This document shows positions 1 to 15,000 of a stretch of DNA of 64,000 bases, in pieces. The stretch lies in the NCBI GenBank assembly GCA_947579605.1, contig OX388307.1, forward strand, positions 14,299,237 to 14,363,236, read 5' to 3'. Numbering within the stretch: the stretch's first letter is position 1; each line of letters opens with the position of its first letter. This stretch comes from Athripsodes cinereus. Taxonomy: Eukaryota > Arthropoda > Insecta > Trichoptera > Leptoceridae. Both the position numbers and the translations under genes were made by a program. The notes beneath the pieces were generated by a model that saw only the letters and a list, made by a program, of their open reading frames with translations, was not told the origin of the DNA and made no database searches.

Positions 1-86
1 TGACAACCATGTCATGTGGTACTTTCCAAACAAAGATACAACCATCACCGGAGGCTGATATGAGGTGTTGACAATCTGCCGTAAAC
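1..86 (-). CDS. Wdr62: Wdr62 exon 14 (cut by the window edge)
   Basis: Acceptor TTCCAG, completes arginine, then [20 protein letters not shown] and KVPHDMVV up to the edge. Matches human [22 protein letters not shown], the last blade of propeller 2. The rest of the exon and the C-terminal half of the protein lie outside the window. Confidence 0.92.
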
Positions 87-3000
87 CTGGAACACAAATT
101 GATACTTTGTAAAATAATTCAATTCCTTTCATTAAAATTGAGATGATTATTTTTTTTTGATGCTGCTCAGTGATTGTTACAAGACATATTTCAATTACCT
201 TAACTAAATAAAGAGAAAAACACTTACCTAAGGCCTGTAACTAATTCAGAATGTCCAAACATTGTCGCCATACATTCACCAGAATAGTAGTCATACACAC
301 TGAGAGATTTATTGGTACATGAGGTAGCTACGTATATTCCACTTCTATCTAGTACAACCTAAAATATTATTATGATTGTAAAATTAAAAGGAATAAAAAC
401 TTAATGTGATAGAAGAATAAATAAATTACTTAAAAATAATTGAAGACAAAATATTATTTTTGAATAACAAAAAAGCTTGCACTTGTTTATGAAATAAGTT
501 TTGTGCCTAATATTTTCCTGCTCAACAATGTTTATGTTCTTTGTTGTCAAATTTCACTCCAAATATACAATTAACATAGAGAATTACCTTAATTAAACTT
601 CCTTCATCTCCAAGACTAGCTCTAAATGTCTTGGTATGCCTTCCCGACCTGGTATTGTACACTCTGACAGCACGGTCTTGACAAGCCGCCAGCACATGTC
701 GACCTCCGCAGTCTACCTCCATATCATAAAGGGTACTGCGGGCTGAACAATTGTGCCCTCGGACAAACTGACCTGGACCACCATTTGATCCCTGAAAAAT
801 AAAAATGACCGTAAAAATAAATCTATCATTAATCATAATGACAATGTATTCAGGATAAAGCGCAAGAGTTCTATTTCAAAGTTTTCTACACGGGTCTCAT
901 ATTGTGAGACGAGTCTGATACTAACCTCAACTAAGCTTCTGAATAAGATCGTCTTGTCAGCTCCACATGACACCATTTGTAAACTGTTTTCATTTGCTAG
1001 AAACCGTACAGCTGTTATTGAGGAAGAGTGATCATCTAAAGTTTGCATGAAGTGGTAGTCCTAGAAAAAATAATTAGGGTATTAACAGTTGACAATAAAT
1101 TACACATCAATAAACAATATCGCATTGATTATAGAAAATGATTTCTTTTTTTAGAAAAAGTTTTAGATGAAGTTATTCAAAAACAAACAGCCAGATAAAA
1201 CTTCTATTTCAGATTTTTTTTTTTTTATTATTACAGAAAATGATTTCTTTTTTTAGAAAATGTTTTAGATGAAGTTATTCAAAAACAAACAGCCAGATAA
1301 AACTTGTATTTCAGATTGTAATAAAATTGTCAACTAAACTTTCAAAGGGCCATTAACCCTAAAGACAAATAAATTTATGGGTTAGTTGGAAGATATTGCG
1401 CTTCAGCAATAAACTCGCCCATTGCACAAAATTATTAATTCTATTGTTGTGATACCATGTTTTTTGTTCTTCTTTACATATTGATTTTGTGCAATAAAGT
1501 TTTTTTTTTACGCGGCGGCAGAATTGCCATCCACACTTCTCAGCATTATACAACCAGATAAGTCTCCATATGATCAGTCATGATCACACAAAAACTTAAC
1601 AGTCTAATGCCGGGAAAAATTCACCTATCCAGATATACAGGATATCAAAGGATTAGGCTCAAAACGCGGGATCAAAATACCAGCATTGTGCCTGAAATAT
1701 CTGTGTTCAGAAACCTTTTGCCCCAGACTCTTCTCAATCGCCTCCAGATGGCTTTTAATGCTGCCGCCAGGACTATCTACAGAGAGAACAAGCGTTGCCA
1801 CATCACTCCACTACTAAAAGATCTACATTGGCTGAGGGTCCCAGAGAGAGTGGAGTTTAAATTGTGTCTCACTGTCCACAAGGCCTTATGCGGCACGGCA
1901 CCCACATGTCTAACCGAACTCTGTTCCGTCGACGAAACTCCGAGACGACCGCTGCGCTCGGCCTCTTCTGCTGTCAACAAACTCGTGAAACCCAATATGG
2001 CGAACACCTCCAAATTTGCAGAAAGGAGCTTCAGAGCCGCCGCGCCATCCGTCTGGAACAGACTGCCCACAGATCTGAGGGTGAATCAGTCCACAACCAC
2101 GTTTAGAACCAAGTTGAAAACACTACTGTTCGGGAGAAGTAACGGCGCCCTTGAGATGGTCACGGATCATTAAACGGCGCCACATATAAATAGTCCGATT
2201 ATTATTATTATTTTTACAATATTACAAGTGTTTATTATAATAGATTTTTGAATTTTAATGTACAAATTAACCGGTAAATCTAATTTTTGTAAATTATTTA
2301 TTAAAGATTTCGGAGTTAACCCTGTAGCTGACATGACTAAAGGTATTATATAAACGGACCTAGATTGCCAAATATTTTTTATTTCTCCTGCTAGTTCTGT
2401 ATATTTACGTATTTTTTCTGCGACGGTTGTTTGTATATTATGTGTATTTGGGACAGCGATGTCGATTAGGTACGTTATTTTATTACGTTTATCATGTAAT
2501 ACTAAATCGGGTCTATTATGATGTATTTGTCTATCTGTTATTATGGTTTTATCATAATAGAGCCTATAATTTTGATTTTCTAATACCTGTTCCGGGTTGT
2601 ATTTATAATAAGGTATTACATTATTTGAGTTTAAAAGATTATGTTTAATAGCTAAATTTTGATGTATAATTTTTGCTACATGATTATGTCTATAAGTATA
2701 CTCAGTTTGAGCGAGAGTGGAACAACCCGAAACTATGTGCTGAATTGTTTCCGGTTTGGCCAGACATTTCCTACACGAATCATCAATTATATTTTGATTT
2801 TTTATAATATATTTTTTATAATTTTTTGTATTTATTACCTGATCTTGAATTGCTAGCATAAAACCCTCGGTTTCCCCATACAATTCCCCAATGGTCAACC
2901 ACCTGTTTGACGCATATTTGTCAACATAAGATTGGTTGAGATCATTGAGGTGTCTAGCATGAAGTTCCTTCCTACCCCAAGATTCTAACAAAATATTTAA

Positions 3001-6000
3001 ATAGTTTAATCGCGGACCTACTGTTTCGTCATTTAAATTTAAAGGTGTATGATTTTTATCGGCCTGTATTATAATTTTATGTAGTATAGAATTATTTTGT
3101 TTGTTTTTAAAAAATGTTTTAAGGGATTCTATTTGATTATTATGTAAAGAGGAAATGTTAACAATTCCTCTTCCTCCTATACTCCTAGGCAGAACCAACC
3201 TTTCTTTCGCGGAATTTGGATGGTGATATCTATTTTTTGTTAATTGTGTTCTAATAAGTCTTTCTAGTTTATCTAGATCCGTTTTAGACCATTTTATGAT
3301 GCCAAATGAGTATGTTAATAATGGGATTGCCCACGCGTTTATTGCTTTTACTATGTTTTTGGCCGATAGATCACATTTAAATATTTTATTAAGTCTATCT
3401 TTAAAATCATTTGTTAATTGAGTTTTGATTAAAGAGTGATTTAAATTTTTAGATTGCGGAAAACCTAAATATTTGTATATTTCGTTATTATTCATGTTAT
3501 TAATTTGATAACTAGAAACTATGTCCTGACATTCTTTAATTTTTCCTTTTTCAATGTGTAAAGTTTTACATTTATCTAGCCCAAAAGACATTCTTATGTC
3601 GTCTGAGAATTTTTTTGTTATACTTATTAGTTTTTCTAATTCGGTATCCGATTTAGCGTATATTTTTATATCGTCCATATACATTAAATGCGATATTTTT
3701 GTTGACAAACGAGTATTTCCGTTAATTTTGATTCCATATTTGGATTCATTTAATAAATTGGATAGAGGATTTATTGCCAAACAAAACCAAAGTGGACTTA
3801 AGGAATCTCCTTGATAGATACCTCTTTTAATAGGAATATCTTTTAGAGTTATAGATTTATTATTAAGATTTAAATTTAAATCGATATTCCACGAACCCAT
3901 TACTGTTTTTAAGAAATTTATGATTGTTGGATTAATTTTATAAATTTTGAAAATTTCTATTAGCCACGAGTGAGGTACGCTATCAAATGCTTTTTGATAA
4001 TCGATATAACAAATATTTAAATTCCGATTACGCGTTTGTATTTGTTTAAGTATTACGGAATCTATTATTAGTTGTTCCTTACATCCCATATGATTTTTAC
4101 GACACCCTTTTTGTTCTTCAGCCAAAATTTTATTTTGCGTCACGTGATTATATATTTTATTAGTTAAGCACGATGTTAATATTTTATAAATAGTCGGTAA
4201 ACACGTTATAGGTCTGTATTGAGATGGATTTGTTGTATTTTGACTTTTAGGTAGCATATATGTCAGACCTTTTGTTAAAAATTTAGGAACGTTTTGCGGG
4301 TGTTGTATGAGATTTGTTAAAGAATTAGCAATATAAGGTTGTAGGGATGTGAAACGTTTATTATTATTATTATTATTATTATTAAATGTAAGATTAAATG
4401 GTTTACTTAAAATATTATTAAATTACTTACATCATCAACGTGAAATACGTGGATGAGACGATCTCTTGATGCAGATGCTAAGAGTTTCTTTCCAGCTCCG
4501 TTGCAATATTCTAGACATAATACCTCAGCATTGTGCGCTTCTAACCTACATATCTCCTGCATACTAATAAGATCATGAATCCGTACATTCCCTGCCCGAT
4601 CACCTGATGCCAAATGCATGCCATCACCAGAAACACGGATACACCTAAAAACATAAATTAAATTACATTCATATTCATTTCTTTAAAGTTTCCATTTTTT
4701 TACTTTGAATAATTATATGTGCACAATAACACCCAAATTTAGAGTTAAGATTGTTCCCATAATTGTTTGATTTAAATGAAGAAAACAGTGTTTATAATTA
4801 AATATAATGCAACACTAACCTAACACCATTCTTTCCATCATATGACACTGGTTTATCCTTTTCTCCCGTTGATGACAAATCGACATCCTTCAAATATGTA
4901 TGATCAGGATCCATGTACAAAACCCTTTGAAGTTCCTGGAAGCAAAAGCGACATTCATTTTAACACTACACAATCCAATTCATTGATTAGATGGCAAATC
5001 TTAAATAATGAATAATAAAATTAAAAAAAAATCCAATAAAACAAATATTTTGACATGTCGCAGATTTTTTTAAATTTCCTGTCTCATTATCTGTATTCAA
5101 TATTCTACATATTTTCTATACTCGTACACTTTCTTATACCGACATTTAATAATATAAAAATAAATAAATATATATTTAAGTTATATGTATTTTATTTGCC
5201 ATCAACAAATAGGTAAGATGGAGCCGTCTTTTCCCCAGGACTCGATATAAAATTACTTAGTAGGTAATAGAAATGGAATAAAGGACATATAATATACTTT
5301 ACAATTATATAAGTGTAGAGTAAATGTACAACTTACATCACTATAGATATTGGCATATTGTTTATTGTGTGAATTGGGCAACACCCACATCCTGACTGTA
5401 TCATCACTAGAGCAGGTCATAAATGTGCCAGGGGGCAGGGGGGAGGAGGTCTCACCATCCAGGGGCTCGGGGGGGACTTCCACACCCCAAATGCAGGCCG
5501 AGTGGTATAAAGATGAGTGGGATTTACCAACCTAGAAAACATTATAGAGGAGAGATATTATTAGATTAACTGTTCTTATACACAGTCCCAGGTCATATTC
5601 CATGGTGGGTCATAGAATTTTACATGTGAATTTTTGGTGCTCAGATTTGGTATTTTGCAATATCGCAAAACACCCATATCTAGTGGATTATGAGAATGTT
5701 GTATTTGAAAATCACAGAAATGATCGAAAAATTCTTGATGTAATAGAAAAACAAGGATTTGACATTAGTATACAAGTTATTATCAACACTGTAGTATTAA
5801 GGATATCATTTATCACCTCATTTAAATAAAATTGCATGTCAATTAAATTTGAAAACAAATAAATAACATCTGTATAAGTTTGTATGAATAATGTGAGCAA
5901 AAAATTTCATTTAGCTTACCCTTTTGATATCTCTCACATCCCATACATACAAACTATGGTCATTATATACACATGTTAGCCTTTGGTATTTCTCATCATA

Positions 6001-9000
6001 AGTTAATGCTATGGCGTCGGGGTATTTGGCATTGGGGGGATGGGTGAACATATGACTGGAAAAAAATTAAAACAATCAATACATCAAATGTATACAGAGG
6101 TATACTATACTATACTATACCCTCACGCCATGTCCCAAGTGGGGTAGGCAGAGAGAACGGAACGCCAAACAGATCTATCTTTACACACTTCCTTCGCTTC
6201 CTCCACATTCATACAGTTCCTCATACACGCACGTCGGTTCCTCTTACTCAACACGCGGCCGTCCTTGAGAATTTGATCCACGTGATCAAGCCACGTGGTT
6301 CTCGGACGCCCGCGTTTCCTCACACCCTTTCTTTCAGATAAGTATATCCTCTTTGTCATTCTTACCTCGTTCATTCGTTCAACATGCCCAAACCACCGTA
6401 GTTTATTCACGCGCATTCTGTCCACAACACTCTTCTTGTATCACGCAGCGTTTTACCAACCATTCTTCTCAACGATCGCATCTCTACTGCATTTATTCCA
6501 CTTTCGTCCTTCTTCAACCACGTCCATATCTCGCTTGCATACGTAAGTGACGGTACCAGAATGGTATTGTGCACCAGCATTTTAGCCATGTTCGACACAT
6601 TGTCATTGCTGACAATGGGTCGAAGTGCACCGTTTACTCTAGCACCGGCCACTTTCCTTCTTTCAATGTTCCGCTCTCCTCTTTGTGCCCTTATATATAT
6701 ACAGAGGTTTAACATGTAAAAGGCTTTGGCCGATATTTGTAAATAAATAAATAAATAAATTGTAGTAGATCAGATACATGTCAGACAAATTAGGGGAAAT
6801 TTCATAAAGATTGGATTCTTATAGAATATTTTATTTGATAGGTACATAAAGTGTATTTATTTCTGTAAATTTTCGAAAATGAAAAGGTGGGTATTTAAAA
6901 TATAGCACATAATACATTTCGAAATTCAGCAACGAAGGATGCCACTTCCTGATCATCTTATTTTTATAGCAAAGTAAGGAGAACTTGCACATCCATTGCG
7001 TGCATTAAATCCACTAACTATCCCACTCAAGGGATATTATATGTTGGCATAGATAAATAAGTTCATATTCTAATACTTATTTGTTGAAATTTGAAAATCC
7101 TGTTTCCTTACCTAATATTGAGCCCTTGACTGACATCCACACCCAAGTAATGTGTTCTCGGTAATGTGGTTACAAATTGTAAAGTTGAAGGACTAAAACA
7201 TCTTACAATTCCATCTGCACATCCCACAAATATATAATTGGTTCCTAATGACATACAATTGGCTGAAGGAGTCTGCAATAAAAAAAAATATAATTAGACT
7301 GTAATAACTAGAAAGAACCTGGTACAAGAATTATTAACAATTTGAAAAAACTTACCCGTAGTTCTACCCATTTGTCCAGAAGCCTTCTGTTATTGAATTC
7401 ACACAATAATCCACTCCTTGTTATCGCGTATGTGGAGTCTGCACACTCTCCTCTACCACAGGCTACATCACAGAAATCATTATTACGTTGCTCACCCAAA
7501 ATAGCTGATCTGCCCATTAGAGGAACGGGCTCTTTGTACTGAAAAAATTAAAATAATCAAAATATGTACCTCCCCTGCAAAATATTTTTAAGAAATAAAT
7601 AAAGGTAGGAGATAAAGTTATACTTGTGAAAATTTATTGTTCAAACTATTATACCATCTCATTACAAATTTAAATAGGTATGATGGTGTTGGGACTTTGT
7701 AGTGTAGGTACATCCAAGATGATATTGGTGACGTGACAAAATTTAAAAAAACAGTTTTTAGTTTCAGATATTAGAAAAAACTATTTTTTACTATTCAACA
7801 TAGATATTTATCAAGGAAAAATATAACCAATGCAATATACAAAAAAAAATCATCTCTTCGAATCAGTTTTGTAGTGCATCAATAAATTGCTATATAGGCA
7901 AGAATGTCACTGAGAATTGAAACTGCAAAAATGTATAAGGTCGCATGGATTTAAATAAAGATTTAATATTTATATTGTAATACAGTCCAGATTCTTACCT
8001 TTGCTCCTCTGGAGTATTCTAAATACCAGAACTTGACATGTCTGTTTCCTACGGTCACAAAGTATGCACCACTTTCAGCAAAACTCACAGCCTTAACTTT
8101 TGACGAAACTTTATTGGAGGCTAATTTCAAACCAGCTTTCCATTCCCAAACATTTACAATCATGTCATGCTGGGACCCCACAGAGACTAGGTACTTTGAA
8201 TTCACAGAGAAAGCCTAGAAAAAAAGTACAATAAAATAACAAATATAAAGATGACGTTCACAATTTGAATAAAACCATCTACTTATAGACAATAACAATG
8301 ATAAACCGATTTAATCTTTCTTATCCTCCTTTACTATTTAACTGTTTTCCAACAATGGACAAAATCCAACTATCTGTGTATTAAGTAAAACATGAATAGA
8401 TTTTTTATCCATGTTACAAGTAAATTTTATAATTCAGTAAATTTTCATGAGTCAACAAAAAATATGAACATTCAACAAAATTACAAAATAATGGTATAAA
8501 AAAGAATGAAAAAGTTACCACACAATTTACGCCGTATTTGTGGGAGGGAAACTCGGCCAACTGATTTCCACCGGCTCCGTTGGATCCAGGATCCTGAAGA
8601 TCCCAAATCCTGACACAGGGCGCGTGTCCACATTCTCCCGTGGCAAGATATCTCCCACATCCTGAGAAGGTGAGGCAAGTGATGGTTTTCCGCGAGGCGT
8701 TGAGAATGTGGTTCTGACGGTTCTTCCGAGTGTTGTACAACACAACGGTACATCTGAAAATACAAATTGAAAAATTACTAAAATTTCAATCCAACAAAGC
8801 GTGATTTTTTTTATTGCGATTGTTCAAAAAATACACTTTATAACTTGATAAGTAACGATGAGATACATCTAAAGTTAATTGTTCAGTTTTAATTTCGAAA
8901 TTTTATCATTTATATCAAGGATAAAAAAATAAAGTGATGTCTGACCAGCGATGCAATTTCTCAAAAATTCTAGGTGACATGTCAATAAACTTTGAATAAC

Positions 9001-12000
9001 TCGACTACGTGCTACGTGTCTACACACCATGGCTTGATACAGCCAGCGAACCAAGTAATGAACACCAGAGACAGGTTATTATAACGTTTACGAAATACTT
9101 ATTACATTTTGCCTACATCTTATTTTGTCAATAAGTATATATTCATACAGGTACATGGGAAATGTGGTGCAAAGAATCGTACTAGTACATTGTAGGTTAT
9201 CGTAATCATTGTGTATTTAAATCGAGATAACATGTGAAATTATTACTCAAACTTGTGAAGAGATTATCGCAATCACAGTAAGTACATGTACTCATAAACG
9301 CAGCACGCGACATACTTTGCAATGAATATCTACTGCATGAAATTACTTTCAGCACGATCCATTCTCTACTTCACAATATCAATTATTACATTACGGCGTT
9401 ATCCTAGATTTCGTACACAATGAATAGCTATTGTGTTTCAATGCGTAAAACTGAATAATATTGAAAACAATAATAAACGAACCATTAACTCAATTGGTGT
9501 ATGTAAACCGTGTACCTATATCTAGACAAGCATTACATTTATCAGATTAAGTGTAAAGTATGAAGCAATATAAATATTGCTTCCCTATTCACGTCAACAA
9601 AAACATTAACCCCGCCAGGCTTTCTTTAAAACAATTAACAATTGATAATAAAACCACACTATTATTAAATTTATACAATTTACATATAAATGATGGCTTG
9701 TAAAATACACATAAAACTAGCGCTTTCAAATCAGCACAAACATTGGGTATTAAAAATCTCTTCCGAGAAATTCTATAAGATACACGGTTATATTTTAATC
9801 ACCTTCCATAAAAAATAATATTAATATCAAACTAAGTGTATGTAGATAATATTCCATTCTGTAAGAAAATATGTCGAGAAAAAATAAAAATGCACACACA
9901 AACGTTAGCCGGGTAGTATTTGTACTTAAAATATTCTAGTTCGCTCAATATGCTCCTATTATTATGATTACAATATTTTGTTTTGGTCATTTTGTGTGCA
10001 AGATTTCGTCAGAAGTCCACGTCCATATTATCTACATATGTACAAATAATAAACATGACAGGTACGCTTTTTGACCGCGGGCAACAAAAGCAGTTTTTCC
10101 TAATTTGGAGGAGGCATTGCTCAAATACGCAAGCAGGTACCTCAAATAACGAGTTGGTATCATTTTCCATGTCAAGAAGCAACAACGCCCGTAGCAGAAA
10201 GTGATTCGGTAGGTATTTGGATATCGTGATATTATATTCTATTCTATTCTTCTCAAGGACATCCACTAGTTTTCGAGTGTTTTACGCCATCGTGACATTC
10301 GTGCTAAGAACGAACTGCTAATGATATTCATACAAATATTGATACAATTACATACATTATAAGAAAATCTTATTATGTACCCACCTCTATAGGTAAGGCA
10401 AAGATACCTACTGCTCGCACTTGCGATTAATACTTACACGGTCGACTGTATTTCACTTTCATTATCGAGTTAATATCATATTATCATATCTAGAAGGTAA
10501 AATATTATTATACCGTTTAAGTGTCGATTATCATTTTTCCATCAGTTGTGCAAATCGAAGTGAACGTTCATTTGTGTGAAAGTCTACGTCAACAAATAGG
10601 ATAATAATTGTAATAAAATAATAAGAATAATTACCTATATCAATATCACTCAACGCAAGAAATTCTATCAACAACATAATATCTATGCAATTTCAATTAA
10701 GTATATTTAACTTACTCACACAAATAACTTCTTATTTTTTCTGTGATAATAATGTATGGTTGTTGTGTGTATTTCAAATTCCATTATCGGAAAGACACCT
10801 GTGGGATAAAGCGAAACCTACTGTGATTTCGTTTAAGATTTTTCAACACTGATGAAAAAGGGATTTCCTCGAGGTGCTTTTGTGAATAAACCTTTCCACC
10901 ATCCAAACACACCCAGGTGAGACAATGTATCTTGACGCGTAAACCGATATATACATAAAATACACTTTTTTTTTGTTCTGTGCACCTTTATATACATAAC
11001 AATATTCTATTCTGATTTGAACTCGTAACAGAAAAAAGTGCGAAAAGTGATATATATTTTTATAAGGCAAACTTTATTTTTTAGTTTCAACAGACAGTTT
11101 TTCTTTAGGCTACCCTAAGTGTAAGAAAAACTGACAGAACAAATAAAAATATATAAATTAGGCACTAAATATATGACAATCGTGCGGATGATTTATTAAT
11201 GACGAGTGATTAAATATAATGCACATTAACTTTGTACGTAGATAATGTTATATTTTGCATATTTGCATCATAAATAAAGCCATGTTGTTCTTTGTGAAAT
11301 TTATGACGAAGTCTGCCCACACAGAAACGTCTCGATCACTTCCTTCCATTGTCCGTATGAGAGTTGGTATGGTAGTGTCTTGGTGTGGTAGCGTGACAAT
11401 ATTATTATATCGGCAGAAGAAACGTAAAATTAAGGTCTAGGCCTTCTGTATCTTGCTGGCAGCTGTGGCCTCTATCATGGCCAAGGATCTCAAGCGGAAT
11501 AATCAAAGGATTGTTTACATAACATCGCATTAGCCATTATTGGGTGATTTAATTATCTCGAGAATATCAAGAATTAACACAACGCACGATATGGCATGCC
11601 TTAGTCTTAAGACGTAAAAACCCCTACCATCCACATAGATTTACATATTTATAGGGGTAAATTTCATTGGCAACCGTCCTTACTTTTAATTTATTTTTTT
11701 TGAGAAACTGAAAAAATACAATAATTAGGGCTTATATTAAATTCACTAATAATATTATTAACACAAAATGTTTCAATATGATAAATAGTATCAGCAATAT
11801 ATTTCACAAGGTCACAAATGATAACAACTATAAAAACCAAAGATCAACTAAAAAAACAAATATTCACAGAATACAATCATTATGTCAGAGATTCTCCGCA
11901 GTGAAAAAGTAATAAATTGATGAAAATGAGACGAATTATGTATTTCTAACGATTGGGCTCTGGCCTCTGACTAACGCAAGTAGCCGCAATCAATAAAATC

Positions 12001-15000
12001 TTACAGGGAATATTAGAAGGAAGTGGGACAGTAATGAAGAAACATCGTATGAGAAGTGAAAAGGCTAACTGTCTATGTTTTCTGGCGTATACAACATTAA
12101 GTTTCACCGAGTACTGGTGGCGAGGTGTAACTGTAAAACAAACAAAGAAATGAGACGGACACTGACACATAGGTAGGTACCTAAACATACTTGCACTTGA
12201 TATTCCACCAACGGTCATTAGACATTTCCTTCGATTGACCGATTAAAGCTAAGCAATAAATTAATTCTGCAAAATAAAGAAAAACTCTTTAGTGTATGTA
12301 TAGGTTGCGATACATTTATAAAACATAGTTCAGTCAATGTACGATTTTTTGTCTAATTAAAGAAGATATTATTACTCTATTTTTCTTGTCACATGGATGT
12401 GACCTGGCCAGAAACTGACTCCAAGTCCTTAAAGAAGGAGTTCATTGTATAGGCAGTTATTTAAGCATCCGTACGAAGTAAATAGATTTTTTTAAAAAGT
12501 AATAAATGGCTGGTAAAAGGTACATACTCGTACTACAATTATACAAAAAAGTGTAATAATAAAAAAATTAACATAATCAACGTGAATATAAAAAAATTAT
12601 AATAAAATAAACACGACACCACGATTACGTTGTCAATCCGAATTTATCAAAACAAAAAATGTTGCTTTAATATGAAAAACGATAAAAATTCAATCTACTT
12701 GTCGTAAAATTTACATAAAATTAAGATAACCTAAACCGCGACGGGTCGTGATTTAGGCGCATCTCATGAATAACAATACGTATTCATAATAATTAAAATA
12801 TATTCACAACTTCACTAATCTAATTAAAACGTTTTAATAATTCTCTTGTTTAAAGTAAATTATTGTTATGTGTATGTACACCCACTCATATAAACATAAT
12901 TTATCACCTAATCCATGTTTAGAGATATTATAGAGATAATGTACACCGTAATACATAAGATAGATAAACAATTCACAGCAGTTATACAGAGAATTACACA
13001 GTAATACATATCATAACAATGAATTATTTATGCAATTTTTGATCGATAGAAATGCCACATAGTTAATGTTTCTTTGCGTATGGACATAAGATGAGATGAT
13101 AGATTTCTATACGTTATAATTTAAAAGTTAAAATAGTGCAATTTCGTGGAGCGGTATATATAATAAGTTACAATCCATTGGATTGGTCTGCAACGAGTTT
13201 GGTTTTTCTTCTCCATTCGTCTCTATTCTCAGCCAGTCTTTTCAGCTCTACGTATGAGCCACAGTTCATGTCCCTCTTCAGTTGGCCCATATACGCGTCT
13301 CTTGGTCGGCCTCTGCCATTTGTCCCCTCGGTCTTACCCTCCGCGATGGCGATGAGTAGTCCTGGGTGCCTGATGTTGTGGCCAATCCAGTTAGCTCGTT
13401 GTTGGCCGATTCCCTTAAGAAGTTGCCTTTTTTCGCCTACCCTGGTTAATACTTCTTCGTTTTCGACGTGTTCCGACCAATGGATCTTAAGCATGCGTCT
13501 GTAGCACCACATCTCAATTGTAGTTTGTAGTAGCACCACATCTTAAGCATGCGTCTGTAGCACCACATCTCAATTGTAGTTTGTAGTTTGTCTGTAGCAC
13601 CACATCTCAATTGTAGTGGAGCGGTAATTATTAAAATATGCGAATCGCCTATAACAACAATAAGTACCTATACTCGTATTTGTACAACTATCCAGTAATA
13701 CAGACGGGGATTATAATGATTCTTATAAAAACTTTACCACAATCAAACATTACGTAGATATACTGAACTGAATCCAATTTAAATTGTTGGAATGAATTAT
13801 TAAAATTAAAACGAGATACAATTTTACAATTTTACAATTTTTTGCATTGCACCTTTTTCTTCTTTTAGGTTTTTGCTGTTTTTAAGAACCAAAATTATTT
13901 TCAAATTTAGGAAGAATATACTTAATGGTTCTTCATTGAAAAAATAAAGGATTGTATTCTTCGTTTCCCAATACATTCGCATATGATTTTCCCGACATTG
14001 AAAAACTATTTGGCAAATGTCTGTATATCCTACCTTCTGGAAATGTCCCACCATGCGTTTAATATTAACCAAGGTGATTTAACGCCCAGTTTGACATCTC
14101 ATAATTATAATAATTTCAAAACATATCAATTTAAACAACATCTACATATTTCAAAGTCCTACGTCTTCCTATTATATCTTATTCATCAAGATTTGATTCA
14201 CAGAATAAATGAATAGAAACTTTATTTTGATAAAATCGTTTAGCAAATTCAAAACAACAAAACGAACTCCCTGTTGAATAAAATGTTAATTATTCATGAA
14301 GTTCGTGTACAAGGAGTAAATAATTAATTATATTAATCAGACTTCGAAGGAGTGTGCACTACGGATAACAATGAAGTCGACAAAACACGACAGTCTAAGC
14401 AATACATAACATATTACTACGTATAATGATTATAATTCATTACTCGGTGGAAGTTCGTGTTATATTATTAGAAATAAAACACTTCGTACATCCACGGTGT
14501 AGTGTTTTATTTCTAATAATTAAAATGCAATATTCGTAGTGTATAAAGATGAGTAAAAACATCTGAAACATTGTGGGACTGATAAAACATTTTAATTTCA
14601 ATTATATCCTTAACACTGGGACGAATACTTAAATATAACGACCATCAACCACTCGGAATATAAAAGAGATCTCATGGAATCAGTTTACATTATCTACTAA
14701 AAGTGTTAATATCTATCGGTACTAATGCATAATTATACTTTGTACTGACAAAACCAAGATAAATGCCCAAGTTTTTCGTAATTTCAATTCACAATATTTA
14801 CCTTGTTTAAAAAATTGCAATTATTTTTATGTTTATTTGATTAGAGGTTATTCTGTAAATTAAATGTTGTGATTAGAAACTCAATAATACCTGCCTATTA
14901 CCTACGTGCGTAGATTTTTAAATCATAGAGATGTCATAATAAAGAGTTCTCCAAAAACAGCGCGATCATTAAAATATGAAAAGTGGGTTGTAATCAGCGA

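Noticed and set aside
1864..2106. Extra frames over the LINE end at 1.7-2.2 kb on both strands
   Set aside because: Shadows of the LINE RT C-terminal frame.
2427..2856. Plus-strand frames rich in Tyr/Phe/Leu inside the Dong element
   Set aside because: Antisense shadows of the Dong reading frame; the same shadow appears at 34173-34367 on the opposite strand.
5350..5535. Plus-strand frame over Wdr62 exon 8, and similar ones at 8033-8218 and 7342-7542
   Set aside because: Antisense shadows of exons with family matches and splice sites.
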